DNA of 13,702 bases from Corallococcus sp. CAG:1435 (GCA_000433775.1 HF998491.1:51857-65558), one strand, 5' to 3'. Positions 1 to 7,867 are shown, counted from the stretch's first letter. Program-made: numbers and translations. Notes: generated from the sequence alone by a model not told the origin.

Positions 1-3
1 AAC

Positions 4-26
4 CCGCAACTTTTGTTGCGGTTTTT
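4..26 (+). terminator. Rho-independent terminator of an upstream gene outside the window
   Basis: A perfect 7-bp stem, CCGCAAC at 4-10 paired with GTTGCGG at 15-21, encloses a TTTT loop and is followed by TTTTT at 22-26. The T-run is on the + strand, so it ends a + strand transcript whose gene lies before the window. Confidence 0.8.
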
Positions 27-315
27 GCTTTTTCGGGCAATTTGCATGCAACGTGCAACAAGGCTTGCCCTTTTGCCTTTTCCACAAAATCAGAGTACAA
101 ACGACGTTTTTTCGTTGTGCCTGCGTACGTCCTGCAATGTAAAGTGTTTTGCACGGTTGTTTTGTTTTTATTCGATTTAGCGACAGTAAGCCGACCGCAA
201 AAACCGTCGGCATTGGACTTGTCAACGTTTTACTTCACTTCAGCGTTGGGCATTGCAAAAACACACGGCACAGGCAAAGCACACTATCGCAGTTTAATAA
301 TTTTACATTTTGTGC
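27..315. other. Gene-free spacer with several short inverted repeats
   Basis: No reading frame here has a credible start, ribosome binding site and protein-like composition on either strand. The spacer lies between a + strand terminator and the terminator of the minus-strand yqeY unit, so it separates convergent units. It holds several short inverted repeats: GGGCAA (35-40) with TTGCCC (65-70), the palindrome TTGCATGCAA (42-51), and GCCGAC (190-195) with GTCGGC (206-211). They could be ordinary spacer structure or a small RNA; no promoter was found that would favour the latter. Confidence 0.5.
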
Positions 316-347
316 AAAAAAATCCTGCCCGAAAGGACAGGATTTTT
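316..347 (-). terminator. Terminator of the SMC-like/yqeY unit (possibly bidirectional)
   Basis: CCTG (324-327) pairs with CAGG (338-341). The stem continues outward through T323-A342 and the A-run 318-322 with the T-run 343-347, and inward, after one mismatch, through CC/GG around a GAAA loop. Read on the minus strand, the hairpin ends in a T-run and lies about 35 bases past the yqeY stop. The T-run on the other strand means it could also stop + strand transcripts. Confidence 0.85.
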
Positions 348-380
348 GCATACGGTGTTAGTTTTTGTTTTCTTTGACGG

Positions 381-803
381 TTACAGAGATTTCAAAACCG
401 CCTGCACTTCACGCATATCGCATTTGCCGGCAAAATTTGCCTTGAAGTGTTTCATGACAGAGGGAACCGACTTGTCGTCCAGCGTGAGTATTTCCGCCTT
501 TATTTCCTCCGCAGTCATCATCTTGGGAAGATAGGCGGACAAAAATGCAATTTGTTCCTCCAACACACGCACGTTTTCCGCACGGTTGGCTTTTTGAAAG
601 GCCTCCTTTTCCTCGGCAAGTTCTTTGAGCGTCTTTTGCAGTACCGCCACCACGTCGGCATCGGTGAGAGGCGCATTTTGCGTGCGTTTTTCAATCTCCG
701 CCAACTTGATTTTGTTGAGCAAAACGGACAAAACCGACCTTGCGTTTACATCGTGATTTTTCAGCGCCGCAATATTGGCGTCTTTCAACTGTTGATAAAT
801 CAT
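381..803 (-). CDS. yqeY: YqeY family protein (GatB/YqeY domain)
   Basis: This 140-residue protein matches the YqeY family over its whole length; family members are usually about 150 residues. Visible landmarks are the N-terminal helix with LKDANIAALKNHD, the LTDADVVAVLQKTLKE segment (46-61), and LEEQIAFLSAYLPKMMTAEEI (81-101) with the YLP turn typical of the family. The C-terminal SVPSVMKHFKANFAGKCD stretch (112-129) corresponds to the usual G-x-VM...G-x-AD block. The family shares a helical domain with the tail of the amidotransferase subunit GatB; its own biochemical role is not established. The ATG (801-803) overlaps the TGA of the upstream SMC-like gene (800-802) as ATGA. AGGAGGT lies about six bases ahead, inside that gene's end. 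This implies translational coupling and one transcript, which ends at the hairpin at 316-347. Confidence 0.9.
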   Translation of the reverse strand: MIYQQLKDANIAALKNHDVNARSVLSVLLNKIKLAEIEKRTQNAPLTDADVVAVLQKTLKELAEEKEAFQKANRAENVRVLEEQIAFLSAYLPKMMTAEEIKAEILTLDDKSVPSVMKHFKANFAGKCDMREVQAVLKSL

Positions 804-3800
804 TTGTTACCTCCTTCCGTAACTGTTTGTTGCTCTGTTTGCTGCTGCGTTTCCGATTGAGTTTCCGAACTGTTTGAATGTTGTTCCGTTGTATCCTCTT
901 TTTGCAAATTTGCGACGTCGGTGAGGTCGTCGGGTTGCACCTCTTGGTGTAAAGCCACCCCTTGCGCCATTACTTCGGCGTCGGTTTCCTCGATTTTTTG
1001 ACTTTGAGTGTCCTCTTGAGGCAATGCTTCCGACAAAGGAACGTCAACAGGCTGTTGCTCCACCCTTTCCGACGGCTGTACAACTTCGCAGGTGTCATCT
1101 TGTGCGCCTACGTCGACTTGGTCTTGCTCTTGCGACGGCAACGCCTCGTTTTCCTTTGTAAGATTGGGCGTATTATTGTCGGTCAAGGCAACGTCTTGCT
1201 TTGAAACGTCCGTCTGCACCTCGGGAACTGTCGCTTTTGGTTGCAAAACGGCAGGCTGTTCCTCCCTGTAGTCCACCACGAAACTGATGTTGGCAGCCTT
1301 TTTCCCTATTGCCGAAAGTGCCTTTCTGTCGAGGTTGATGCGTTCCTCAAAAATAAGCCATCTGCCGTCGGTAACGTCGGTGTTGGGTATTGACAAAAGC
1401 AAACTGACGTACAATGCGGTTTTTTCCGCAGTTGTCAAACTGTCGTACTCACGGGAAACGCCGTCAACCGCAAGACACGCCTTGCCGTCCTTTTCCACAA
1501 CGGAAGCGTTGCTTTGAGTGAAAGCGTTGTAGTACTGCGATGCCCCCTTCAAAATGGACTTTACCTTGTCGGCGACAAGCAACCCCACAATTTGATTGTG
1601 ATTGAGGGTCTGTTCCAGCATGGCAAAAGTTTTTGCCTCCGCAGCCGCAGCAGTTACCTTCATTTTTGCGGTACTTGCGGAAACGTACTTTTCCAACTGT
1701 TCCCGTCGAAGTTGTTGCAAATCGTTGCTACGTTGCACAAGTTTGTCAAGTTGCTGCTGTTTTTGGTCTATTTCACCTTGCGAAATTTCGCTGTAACGGC
1801 TGTCTTTAAGTATGCCGTAGTAGTTTTCTATCTTTTCCGTCAGGTTTGTTTTCAATGCGTCGTACTGCGCAATCTGCGTGCGAAGTTGACTTATGTTTTT
1901 TTCAAAGTCGGCGGAAGTTACCTTTTCCACGTCCAACCCTTTCAGGTCAAATTCCATTTGCAATTCGCCGTACAGTTGGTCGTACTCTCTGCTTTTGCTT
2001 TCGTACAACCACTGCGCCTTTTCCAATTCCAGACGTTTTTTGAAAACTTCCTTTTCCACAGCCTGCTTGGATTCCGCAAGCATGTTGCGCTCGCTTTCCA
2101 CGTCCCCCAGGTCGTAACGGAAATTCGCCACAGCCTGTTCGATGTCGTCGCTTCCCGCCTGTTTTTTCGCCTTTTCCGTGGACTGACGTATCTGCGTTTC
2201 GTTTACTTTCACGGTTTTTTGCGTTTCTACTATGGCGGCGTTGATGTCGTCAAGTTTGGAATTGACCTTTTCCAACTGACGGTACGCCGAAAGGTACTGT
2301 TCGTATCCGGAGGAAAGGCGAGTGCTTATGTCGGAAAGGGTTTCCTTTACTTTGTCGTTGGTGGAAACAAGGGTGTCCACCGTGTCTTTTGTCCCCTGCA
2401 ACTGCAACTGCGTGTCGGTGAGATACTTCAAACGGGATTTAAGTGCGCTCACCTTTGCCCTTAACGATTCCGTCTGACGTTTGAGGTCGGCAAGTTCCAC
2501 TTCACTGCGCACGGCGTCCTGCTGCACGTCCAAAAGATACTTTGTTCCGTTGTCGTTGTTGAGTGCTTTCAGGTAGTTGAAAACCGTTTCCGAAGAGTTT
2601 TGTGCAACAATTTCTTTGTAACGGTTGTTTATATTTTGTTTTTCGCCACGCAAAGTGTCCATTTCGGCTGCGTTGATTTCCACATGGCGTTTTATTTCCT
2701 TTATTGCGCCTTCCAACTGCGAGGCAAGTTCCACAAGTTGGTCCCTGTCCAGGTTGCGTGAAGATATTTCCTGTTCCAACGCCTCAATTTCGCCGTCGTG
2801 GAAGTTGGCGTTTACGGCAAACACGCTGGAAGCGTCGTCGTTGAAAACCTTTTGACTGTTGAGAAACACTTCCCGTTTGAATTCTTCCTGCTTGCGAAGC
2901 AACGCTTTGTTCTTTTCCCCTTCAAGTTTGCTACGGGAGTTTTCCAACTGCAAAATGCGGTAGCGATAGTCTTCCAACGCTCTTTCAAAGTTGCGCTGCT
3001 TTTCCTGCAAGGACATGTTGATGGCTTCCAACTTGGAATACTTGGCGTCCAGCACCTGCAAAATGGTGTCCTTGGCTTTGATGGGCGTTACCGCAACGTC
3101 CAATTCCGCAACGGAACGAAAACGTTTCATCTGAAGTACAAGACTGCTTTCCTTTTCGGCTATGCGGCTTTCTTTGACGGTAATTTCGTTTTGCAGTTTT
3201 TCCATCTGCGACTTTACTTCGTCGATTTTTACGTCCACACGCACCGTTTCCAAAAGTTCGCCCACCGATTTTGCCGGCACTTCAAATGCGTCCAGACTGT
3301 CCTTTACCTCAGAAAGGGATTTTTCCACGGCGTCAAGTTTGTTGACGTACAGCACACGCTCGCTTGTGAGATGCTGTTTTTTGTCGTTGAGTTCCAACAG
3401 CAGTTCGTTGAGTTTTTTGTTGTCGGCGTAAAGAGTGGCAATGTAGGCAAGTTCCGTGTTGATTGCCTCTATGCGGTTGCGTTTGTCCTGCGTCAAAGCA
3501 AACTGACGCTGTTTTTCCTCCAACTGCCTGTTGACGTTTGCCAACTCGTTTTCCTGCCACTCCAACTCGGTGGTGAGGGCGTAACGGCGTTTTTCCTGCT
3601 CGTCACGCTGCTTTGCCAACGTTTGCAAAGTCTTCACCTTGGGCACAAGCACGGCAATTTCGTCCTGAAGCGCAACAATGCGCCGAGCCTGTTCTATTTC
3701 TTCCTTGTGTGCGGTGAGGTTCTGATAACTCTTTTGCGCCTCTTCCAATTTGGCGGCGATTTCTCTGCGTATGCCGCCCACCGACTGCCCCGCCTTCATT

Positions 3801-4414
3801 TCGACAAGTTGCGCCGTTACTGCGGCAATTTCCTGCGAAAGGGCAGACAACTGCTCGTCGGTTTTGTCCAGTTGCTCCGCCGTTACGCTTTCGGCGGGAA
3901 GAGAGGCGTACTGACGCACACGACTGTACACGTCCTCACGTTGCCGACAGGCTTTGAGGGAAGACTCTTCTATTTCCTCCTTCACTTCCGTCAACATCTT
4001 TATTTCTTCAAACTGCGACAAATCGCCGTGAAAATTTTCCACGGAAAGATTGTTGACGTACGCAAGGCGCAACACGTCTTGCAAACTGTCGTGAAGAATC
4101 TGCTCTATGTAATTGAGGGCGTTTTTGTTGCGTGCCACCACCTGCCAACGTCCCTCGGCGTTCTTTTTCAGCACAAGGCGTGTTTTGTCGTCGCCGTGCA
4201 GTTTGGAAAGAGAGTATTCCGTTCCGTCCAAATCAAAAACGACTTCCACGTCCCTGACATTTTCCGTTTCTTCGCTGAAACAAAAATCCATGTAGGCATT
4301 GAGCCTGCCCCCTTTCACGGTGACAATCTCTTTGCCTTGGCTTGCGGTGCCGAAAGAAAAGGTCTGTTTCTTTTTGGTTTGAGGATCTGTGGCGATAACT
4401 TTGATTATTCGCAT
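800..4414 (-). CDS. Large coiled-coil protein resembling Rad50/SbcC/SMC but lacking the Walker A motif
   Basis: A 1204-residue protein with ATPase-like ends and long coiled coils between them. Residues 1-135 resemble the N-terminal lobe of SbcC/Rad50: VEVVFDLDGTEYSLSK (56-71), then YIEQILHDSLQDVLRLAYVN (102-121). No GxxGxGK[ST] is present; KGGRLNAYMDF (34-44) sits roughly where it would be. Heptad-rich helix runs from about 140 to 930, with a break near 520-545 close to the middle; there is no CxxC zinc hook and no room for a full SMC hinge. Residues 975-1050 resemble a C-terminal lobe: SLTTAEKTALYVSLLLS (992-1008) like the ABC signature, RWLIFEERINLD (1018-1029) like Walker B plus D-loop, SFVVDYRE like the H-loop strand. 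Residues 1053-1204 are a disordered, Q/E/D/T-rich tail. Start: ATG at 4412-4414 has GGGAG six bases upstream; a start 26 codons earlier has no ribosome site. Family membership is inferred; function unknown, possibly chromosome maintenance. Confidence 0.75.
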   Translation of the reverse strand: MRIIKVIATDPQTKKKQTFSFGTASQGKEIVTVKGGRLNAYMDFCFSEETENVRDVEVVFDLDGTEYSLSKLHGDDKTRLVLKKNAEGRWQVVARNKNALNYIEQILHDSLQDVLRLAYVNNLSVENFHGDLSQFEEIKMLTEVKEEIEESSLKACRQREDVYSRVRQYASLPAESVTAEQLDKTDEQLSALSQEIAAVTAQLVEMKAGQSVGGIRREIAAKLEEAQKSYQNLTAHKEEIEQARRIVALQDEIAVLVPKVKTLQTLAKQRDEQEKRRYALTTELEWQENELANVNRQLEEKQRQFALTQDKRNRIEAINTELAYIATLYADNKKLNELLLELNDKKQHLTSERVLYVNKLDAVEKSLSEVKDSLDAFEVPAKSVGELLETVRVDVKIDEVKSQMEKLQNEITVKESRIAEKESSLVLQMKRFRSVAELDVAVTPIKAKDTILQVLDAKYSKLEAINMSLQEKQRNFERALEDYRYRILQLENSRSKLEGEKNKALLRKQEEFKREVFLNSQKVFNDDASSVFAVNANFHDGEIEALEQEISSRNLDRDQLVELASQLEGAIKEIKRHVEINAAEMDTLRGEKQNINNRYKEIVAQNSSETVFNYLKALNNDNGTKYLLDVQQDAVRSEVELADLKRQTESLRAKVSALKSRLKYLTDTQLQLQGTKDTVDTLVSTNDKVKETLSDISTRLSSGYEQYLSAYRQLEKVNSKLDDINAAIVETQKTVKVNETQIRQSTEKAKKQAGSDDIEQAVANFRYDLGDVESERNMLAESKQAVEKEVFKKRLELEKAQWLYESKSREYDQLYGELQMEFDLKGLDVEKVTSADFEKNISQLRTQIAQYDALKTNLTEKIENYYGILKDSRYSEISQGEIDQKQQQLDKLVQRSNDLQQLRREQLEKYVSASTAKMKVTAAAAEAKTFAMLEQTLNHNQIVGLLVADKVKSILKGASQYYNAFTQSNASVVEKDGKACLAVDGVSREYDSLTTAEKTALYVSLLLSIPNTDVTDGRWLIFEERINLDRKALSAIGKKAANISFVVDYREEQPAVLQPKATVPEVQTDVSKQDVALTDNNTPNLTKENEALPSQEQDQVDVGAQDDTCEVVQPSERVEQQPVDVPLSEALPQEDTQSQKIEETDAEVMAQGVALHQEVQPDDLTDVANLQKEDTTEQHSNSSETQSETQQQTEQQTVTEGGNK

Positions 4415-4511
4415 GCTGCTCTCCCGATTTGTACAAGTTATTGGCAAACTGTTGATAACGCCGCAAAATTGTGGTAAAATACTTTCCGACATATCGGACG
4501 TTAAACAGCCC

Positions 4512-4539
4512 TTGTGTTTTAATAATTATACTCTATAAC
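4512..4539 (+). promoter_or_regulatory. Possible promoter of the DnaD-like/loader unit
   Basis: TTGTGT (4512-4517) and TATAAC (4534-4539) are separated by 16 bases, upstream of the gene starting at 4580. The match is moderate. It overlaps the -10 element of the divergent minus-strand promoter, so the two polymerases would compete for the same DNA. Confidence 0.35.
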
Positions 4540-4553
4540 TGTGAAATAATCAA
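4525..4553 (-). promoter_or_regulatory. Promoter of the SMC-like/yqeY unit
   Basis: On the minus strand, TTGATT (4548-4553) is followed after exactly 17 bases by a perfect TATAAT (4525-4530). Transcription should begin near 4518, giving a leader of about 100 bases before the ATG at 4414. A short CCGA/TCGG hairpin (4486-4497) lies in that leader. Confidence 0.75.
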
Positions 4554-4579
4554 GGTTTTGGGTAAAAATGAGGTAAATT

Positions 4580-6040
4580 ATGGCTTTCTGCGACAAGGAA
4601 AAACAACTTATTGACGGCGGAATTACACCTGTCGACAACAAGTTTATACTCAACTACCTTCCCGACGCCCCCGACAAGTGCGTGGCGGTGTATCTGTTGG
4701 GGTTGACGCTGTCGCAAAGCAACGGCACGGACAATTCCTGCGAAACGCTTGCCGACAAATTGGAACTTTCCACGCAAGAGGTGATGGCGGCATACCTGTA
4801 TTGGGAAGAACTCGGCCTTGTGCACATAACGTCGGACAATCCCCCTCATGTTGTGTACCTGAGCGTGAGAGATTCCGTTTCCTCCCTCAAAAAGGTGAAA
4901 CCCTCCAAGTACGCCAAATTTACCCGTGAAATGCAAAACGTAATTCAGGGCAGAATGATTACCGCCAATGAATTTAACGAGTACTACACCTTTTTGGAAA
5001 ACACCACCTTTCAGCCGGAAGCGCTTATTGCCGTTGCAAAGTACTGCGTGGCGTTGAAGGGTACGGAAATCAACTACCGTTACATACTTACCGTTGCACG
5101 CAATCTGTTGCAACGTGGCGCAACTACACTTGCCGTCGTTCAGGACAGCCTGGACAGCCGACAAAAGTACGACGAAGATCTGAAGGTGGTTTTCAAAGCC
5201 TTGGGCAAGACGGGCAAGTTCGAACACTCCGACAGGGAAATGTACGAAAAGTGGACAAAGGACTACGGTTTCACAGGCGAAGTAATAGTTGCCGTTGCCA
5301 AAACCTGCAAAAGCGGAGGAATGGGCAAACTGGACGCAATGCTCACCGAATACTACAAAAAGGGCGCACTTTCCGTTCAGGAAATTGAAACTTACCAAAA
5401 GGAAAAGGAACATCTCGTCGCCCTTGCACGGGAAATAAACCGCACCGTCGGCGTGTACTACCAAAGCGTCGATTCCGTCGTGGACGAGTACATTGTCGGG
5501 TGGATTCACAAAGGTTACGACGACGAAACGCTTTTGGCGGTGGCAAAATACTGTTTCCGAAGCGGCATACGCACTTTGCAAGGGCTTGCCTCCATTGTGG
5601 AAAAACTGTACAAAAACGGTATCACCACCGTTGCCGCATTGGACAATTACCTGGCGGAAACGGCAAAAAAAGACCAAAAAATCAAGTACGTATTGGAAAA
5701 ATGTGGCATCGAACGCAACGTTACCAACAACGACAGAACACTTTACCGCGCATGGACGGACAGATGGAACATGTCGGAAGACATGGTAAAGTTTGTTGCG
5801 GAAAAGGCAGTAGGCGCAAACAACCCCATGGCATACGTCAACAGAATTTTGTCAACCTACAAGCAGGCGGGCGTTGTTACTGTAGGTCAGGCGGAAGCCT
5901 TTGACAAGGCGGCAGCAACCGCAACAGCCAAGTCGTCCGAACCGAAACAAGTTACCGTTGGCGGGGAAATTGCCCGCACACAGTACACCGACGAGCAACT
6001 CAACGCACTGTTTACTGCGCTTGACGACAGGGAGGAGTGA
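4580..6040 (+). CDS. DnaD-family primosome protein with four tandem DnaD/DnaB_2 modules
   Basis: This 486-residue protein belongs to the DnaD/DnaB group that helps load the replicative helicase in Firmicutes. Residues about 17-97 look like the N-terminal winged helix of DnaD. Four related helical modules follow at about 114-190, 201-271, 281-358 and 369-441. Each holds an AVAKYC-like helix (residues 151, 238, 320 and 405, so a period of about 85). Each ends in a helix of the type I-L-x4-W/Y-x2-G-[IV]-T, for example YVNRILSTYKQAGVVTVGQA (419-438). The end, YTDEQLNALFTALDD, is the usual short acidic DnaD-like tail. B. subtilis DnaD has one such module and DnaB has two, so four is unusual; I give no symbol because it may combine both roles. 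TGAGGT lies five bases before the ATG. The TGA stop overlaps the next gene's ATG (TGATG), indicating coupling. Confidence 0.88.
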   Translation: MAFCDKEKQLIDGGITPVDNKFILNYLPDAPDKCVAVYLLGLTLSQSNGTDNSCETLADKLELSTQEVMAAYLYWEELGLVHITSDNPPHVVYLSVRDSVSSLKKVKPSKYAKFTREMQNVIQGRMITANEFNEYYTFLENTTFQPEALIAVAKYCVALKGTEINYRYILTVARNLLQRGATTLAVVQDSLDSRQKYDEDLKVVFKALGKTGKFEHSDREMYEKWTKDYGFTGEVIVAVAKTCKSGGMGKLDAMLTEYYKKGALSVQEIETYQKEKEHLVALAREINRTVGVYYQSVDSVVDEYIVGWIHKGYDDETLLAVAKYCFRSGIRTLQGLASIVEKLYKNGITTVAALDNYLAETAKKDQKIKYVLEKCGIERNVTNNDRTLYRAWTDRWNMSEDMVKFVAEKAVGANNPMAYVNRILSTYKQAGVVTVGQAEAFDKAAATATAKSSEPKQVTVGGEIARTQYTDEQLNALFTALDDREE

Positions 6041-6936
6041 TGAACAAACAACAACTTGTGTTTCTTGCAAAGAGAAATGTGCAAAGCCATCGTCAGAAGG
6101 CATTGGACGGCTACGACGCCACCATGGCGTTTTTGCGCAGTCATGACGACTGGAACAGTTGCGAAAAGGCGCTGAAAAATGCGCAGGTGGCGTTTGCTCT
6201 GTACAACAAAACGCAGGAAAAAGCCAACATAGAAAAGTACACGCAAAAGCGCAACGAACTTTTGCAGAAGTATCATCTCACGAAAAAAGACCTTTCGCCC
6301 CGCTTCCGTTGCAGGAAATGCTCCGACACGGGATTTGTGAACGGCAAAGCGTGCAGTTGCCTTCAAAGGGAAATTCGCAAACTGCTTGTCAGCCAAAGCA
6401 ACGTGCAAAACGCAAATTTCACCTTTGAAAACTCTTCCGAAACAGACGAGCACAACCTGAAAGTGGCATCAAAAGCACGCAACGTATGCGAAAATTCCGT
6501 ACACACCAACATTTTGCTTACGGGAGGCACAGGCTCGGGGAAAACCTACCTGCTTACCGCTTGCGCCAACCTGTGCGCACAACTTGGAAAAAGCGTGCTG
6601 TGCGTTACCGCTTACAACCTCAGTTCGCTGTTTTTGGAATGCCATTTGAGCGACTTGGAAACGCAAAAGACAATAATGGACAATCTCACAGACGTAGACG
6701 TGCTGGTAATTGACGATTTAGGTACCGAAAACGTGTACAAAAACGTTACCGGTCAGTACCTGTTTGCATTGATTAACGAAAGAATTGCCCGTGGCAAACA
6801 AACCTTTATCAGCACCAACCTTTCCCTTGCCAAATTGCAGGAAATTTACGACCCGAGGATTTTTTCACGTCTTATGGACCAAAAAATCACCTTTGTGGCA
6901 ATGCTGAAAGGAAGTGACAAGCGTCTTGCAAAATAA
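6040..6936 (+). CDS. dnaI: DnaI/DnaC-type AAA+ replicative helicase loader
   Basis: A 298-residue loader that would bind the replicative helicase and open or deliver it onto single-stranded DNA. The N-terminal helical part (1-85) is followed by a zinc-site pattern, Cys91, Cys94, Cys105 and Cys107, in RCRKCSDTGF...ACSCLQ, as in DnaI. The AAA+ domain shows Walker A GGTGSGKT (162-169), Walker B VLVIDDLG (221-228), sensor 1 with Asn260 in FISTN, and an arginine-finger candidate Arg277 in RIFSRLMD. Length and order fit DnaI/DnaC; IstB transposon helpers share the AAA+ core but usually lack this zinc region, and no transposase is nearby. I chose the ATG at 6040 over the GTG at 6037 because GGAGG (6031-6035) sits only one base before the GTG. 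It is coupled to the DnaD-like gene, its expected partner. Confidence 0.9.
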   Translation: MNKQQLVFLAKRNVQSHRQKALDGYDATMAFLRSHDDWNSCEKALKNAQVAFALYNKTQEKANIEKYTQKRNELLQKYHLTKKDLSPRFRCRKCSDTGFVNGKACSCLQREIRKLLVSQSNVQNANFTFENSSETDEHNLKVASKARNVCENSVHTNILLTGGTGSGKTYLLTACANLCAQLGKSVLCVTAYNLSSLFLECHLSDLETQKTIMDNLTDVDVLVIDDLGTENVYKNVTGQYLFALINERIARGKQTFISTNLSLAKLQEIYDPRIFSRLMDQKITFVAMLKGSDKRLAK

Positions 6937-6943
6937 CATTTAC

Positions 6944-6980
6944 AGCCGTGTCACCGAAAGGCGGACACGGCTTTGTTTTC
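6944..6980 (+). terminator. Terminator after the helicase loader
   Basis: A 9-bp perfect stem, AGCCGTGTC (6944-6952) with GACACGGCT (6964-6972), encloses an 11-base loop and is followed by TTTGTTTT. It lies eight bases past the loader stop and closes the DnaD-like/loader unit. The interrupted T-run may allow some read-through into the next gene, for which no clear separate promoter was found. Confidence 0.8.
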
Positions 6981-7005
6981 GCCGTACAACGGCAAAGGAG
7001 CAACA

Positions 7006-7788
7006 ATGAAAAACAAACTCGACGGCAAAATCGCCGTAATTTCCGGAGCGTCCTCCGGCATAGGTAAAGCCATTGCAACAGCCCTGCAAAAAGAAGGGGC
7101 GAAAATTGTGGACATATCACTGAAAACGGACGGAAGTTACTTCAAAAATTACGCCGCCGACATCACCGACAACAACGCCGTTGCAAAAATCGTAACGGAA
7201 TTGCAGCGTGATTGCGGCAAAATCGACTTTTTGTTTTGTAACGCAGGCTTCGGAATAGGCGGAAGCATGGAAAACACCCGCCTTGGCGACATTGAAAAAC
7301 TGTTTGCCGTAAATTTGGTGTCGCACGTAAAAATGACGGTGCAAATGCTACCGCTGATAAACAACGGCGGAAAGATTTTCTTCACCGGTTCGCTTGCATC
7401 CATCATTCCCCTGCCCTACCAGGCGTGTTACTCGGCAAGCAAAGCGGCAATAGAAAACTTTGCACGTGCCCTTCGCACGGAACTTAAACCACGCAAAATT
7501 GCCGTCTGCACCATTATGCCGGGGGATATCCGCACAGGCTTTACCGACGCACGTGTGAAAACTTCCGCCAATACCGACGCCGAAAATCACAGTATAGCCA
7601 AAATGGAAAAGGCGGAAAGGAGTGGCAAAAGTCCCGACACTGTGGCAAAAGTTGCAGTTGCGCTTGCAAAACGCAAAAATCCGCCGCTGAGAGTTTCGGT
7701 GGGCGCAGACAGCAAAGCCATTGCCCTTTTGGTAAAGTTGCTTCCGTTGCGTACAGTAAACTTTTTGGTGGAAAAACTGTACATCTGA
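7006..7788 (+). CDS. Short-chain dehydrogenase/reductase (classical SDR family)
   Basis: A 260-residue NAD(P)-dependent oxidoreductase of the classical SDR type, whose usual length is about 250. The Rossmann nucleotide motif is SGASSGIG (13-20), the structural NAG is at 79-81, and the active-site set is Asn103, Ser129, Tyr142 and Lys146 (YSASK). MPGDIRTGF (171-179) matches the PG region after the catalytic strand. The substrate cannot be read from the sequence; resemblance is to the broad group that includes ketoacyl and sepiapterin-like reductases. The acidic Asp36 after the second strand (KIVDIS) suggests, weakly, a preference for NAD(H). The ATG at 7006 has AAAGGAG (6994-7000) five bases ahead; an upstream in-frame TTG at 6973 lies in the terminator T-run and is rejected. 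The small hairpin GCCGT-ACA-ACGGC (6981-6993) abuts the ribosome site. It appears to be a single-gene unit. Confidence 0.92.
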   Translation: MKNKLDGKIAVISGASSGIGKAIATALQKEGAKIVDISLKTDGSYFKNYAADITDNNAVAKIVTELQRDCGKIDFLFCNAGFGIGGSMENTRLGDIEKLFAVNLVSHVKMTVQMLPLINNGGKIFFTGSLASIIPLPYQACYSASKAAIENFARALRTELKPRKIAVCTIMPGDIRTGFTDARVKTSANTDAENHSIAKMEKAERSGKSPDTVAKVAVALAKRKNPPLRVSVGADSKAIALLVKLLPLRTVNFLVEKLYI

Positions 7789-7790
7789 TT

Positions 7791-7818
7791 TCAACCGCAC
7801 GGCAACAAGAGCGGTTGA
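7791..7818. repeat. Inverted repeat just after the SDR stop
   Basis: TCAACCGC (7791-7798) and GCGGTTGA (7811-7818) form a perfect 8-bp stem with a 12-base loop, two bases past the TGA. No T-run follows on either strand, so it is not a standard intrinsic terminator. It could protect the 3' end of the message or act with another factor. Confidence 0.6.
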
Positions 7819-7841
7819 CAGGCTCATCCCACAGTAAAAGA

Positions 7842-7867
7842 CCGGACGCAATATCCGGACGCAATAT
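7842..7867. repeat. Tandem duplication of 13 bp
   Basis: CCGGACGCAATAT occurs twice in perfect head-to-tail order (7842-7854 and 7855-7867). It could be a simple slippage duplication or a small binding-site array. Confidence 0.85.

Noticed and set aside
2798..4477. A 559-codon + strand open frame opposite the SMC-like gene, and similar long frames opposite the DnaD-like and clpB genes
   Set aside because: They are antisense shadows. The true genes seldom use TTA, CTA and TCA codons, which leaves the opposite strand free of stops. Their products are rich in Phe, Cys and His and match nothing recognisable, and they lack ribosome sites.
4415..4492. A start 26 codons upstream for the SMC-like protein
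   Set aside because: No ribosome site precedes it and the extra residues do not resemble the start of a head domain; the ATG at 4414 has GGGAG at good spacing.
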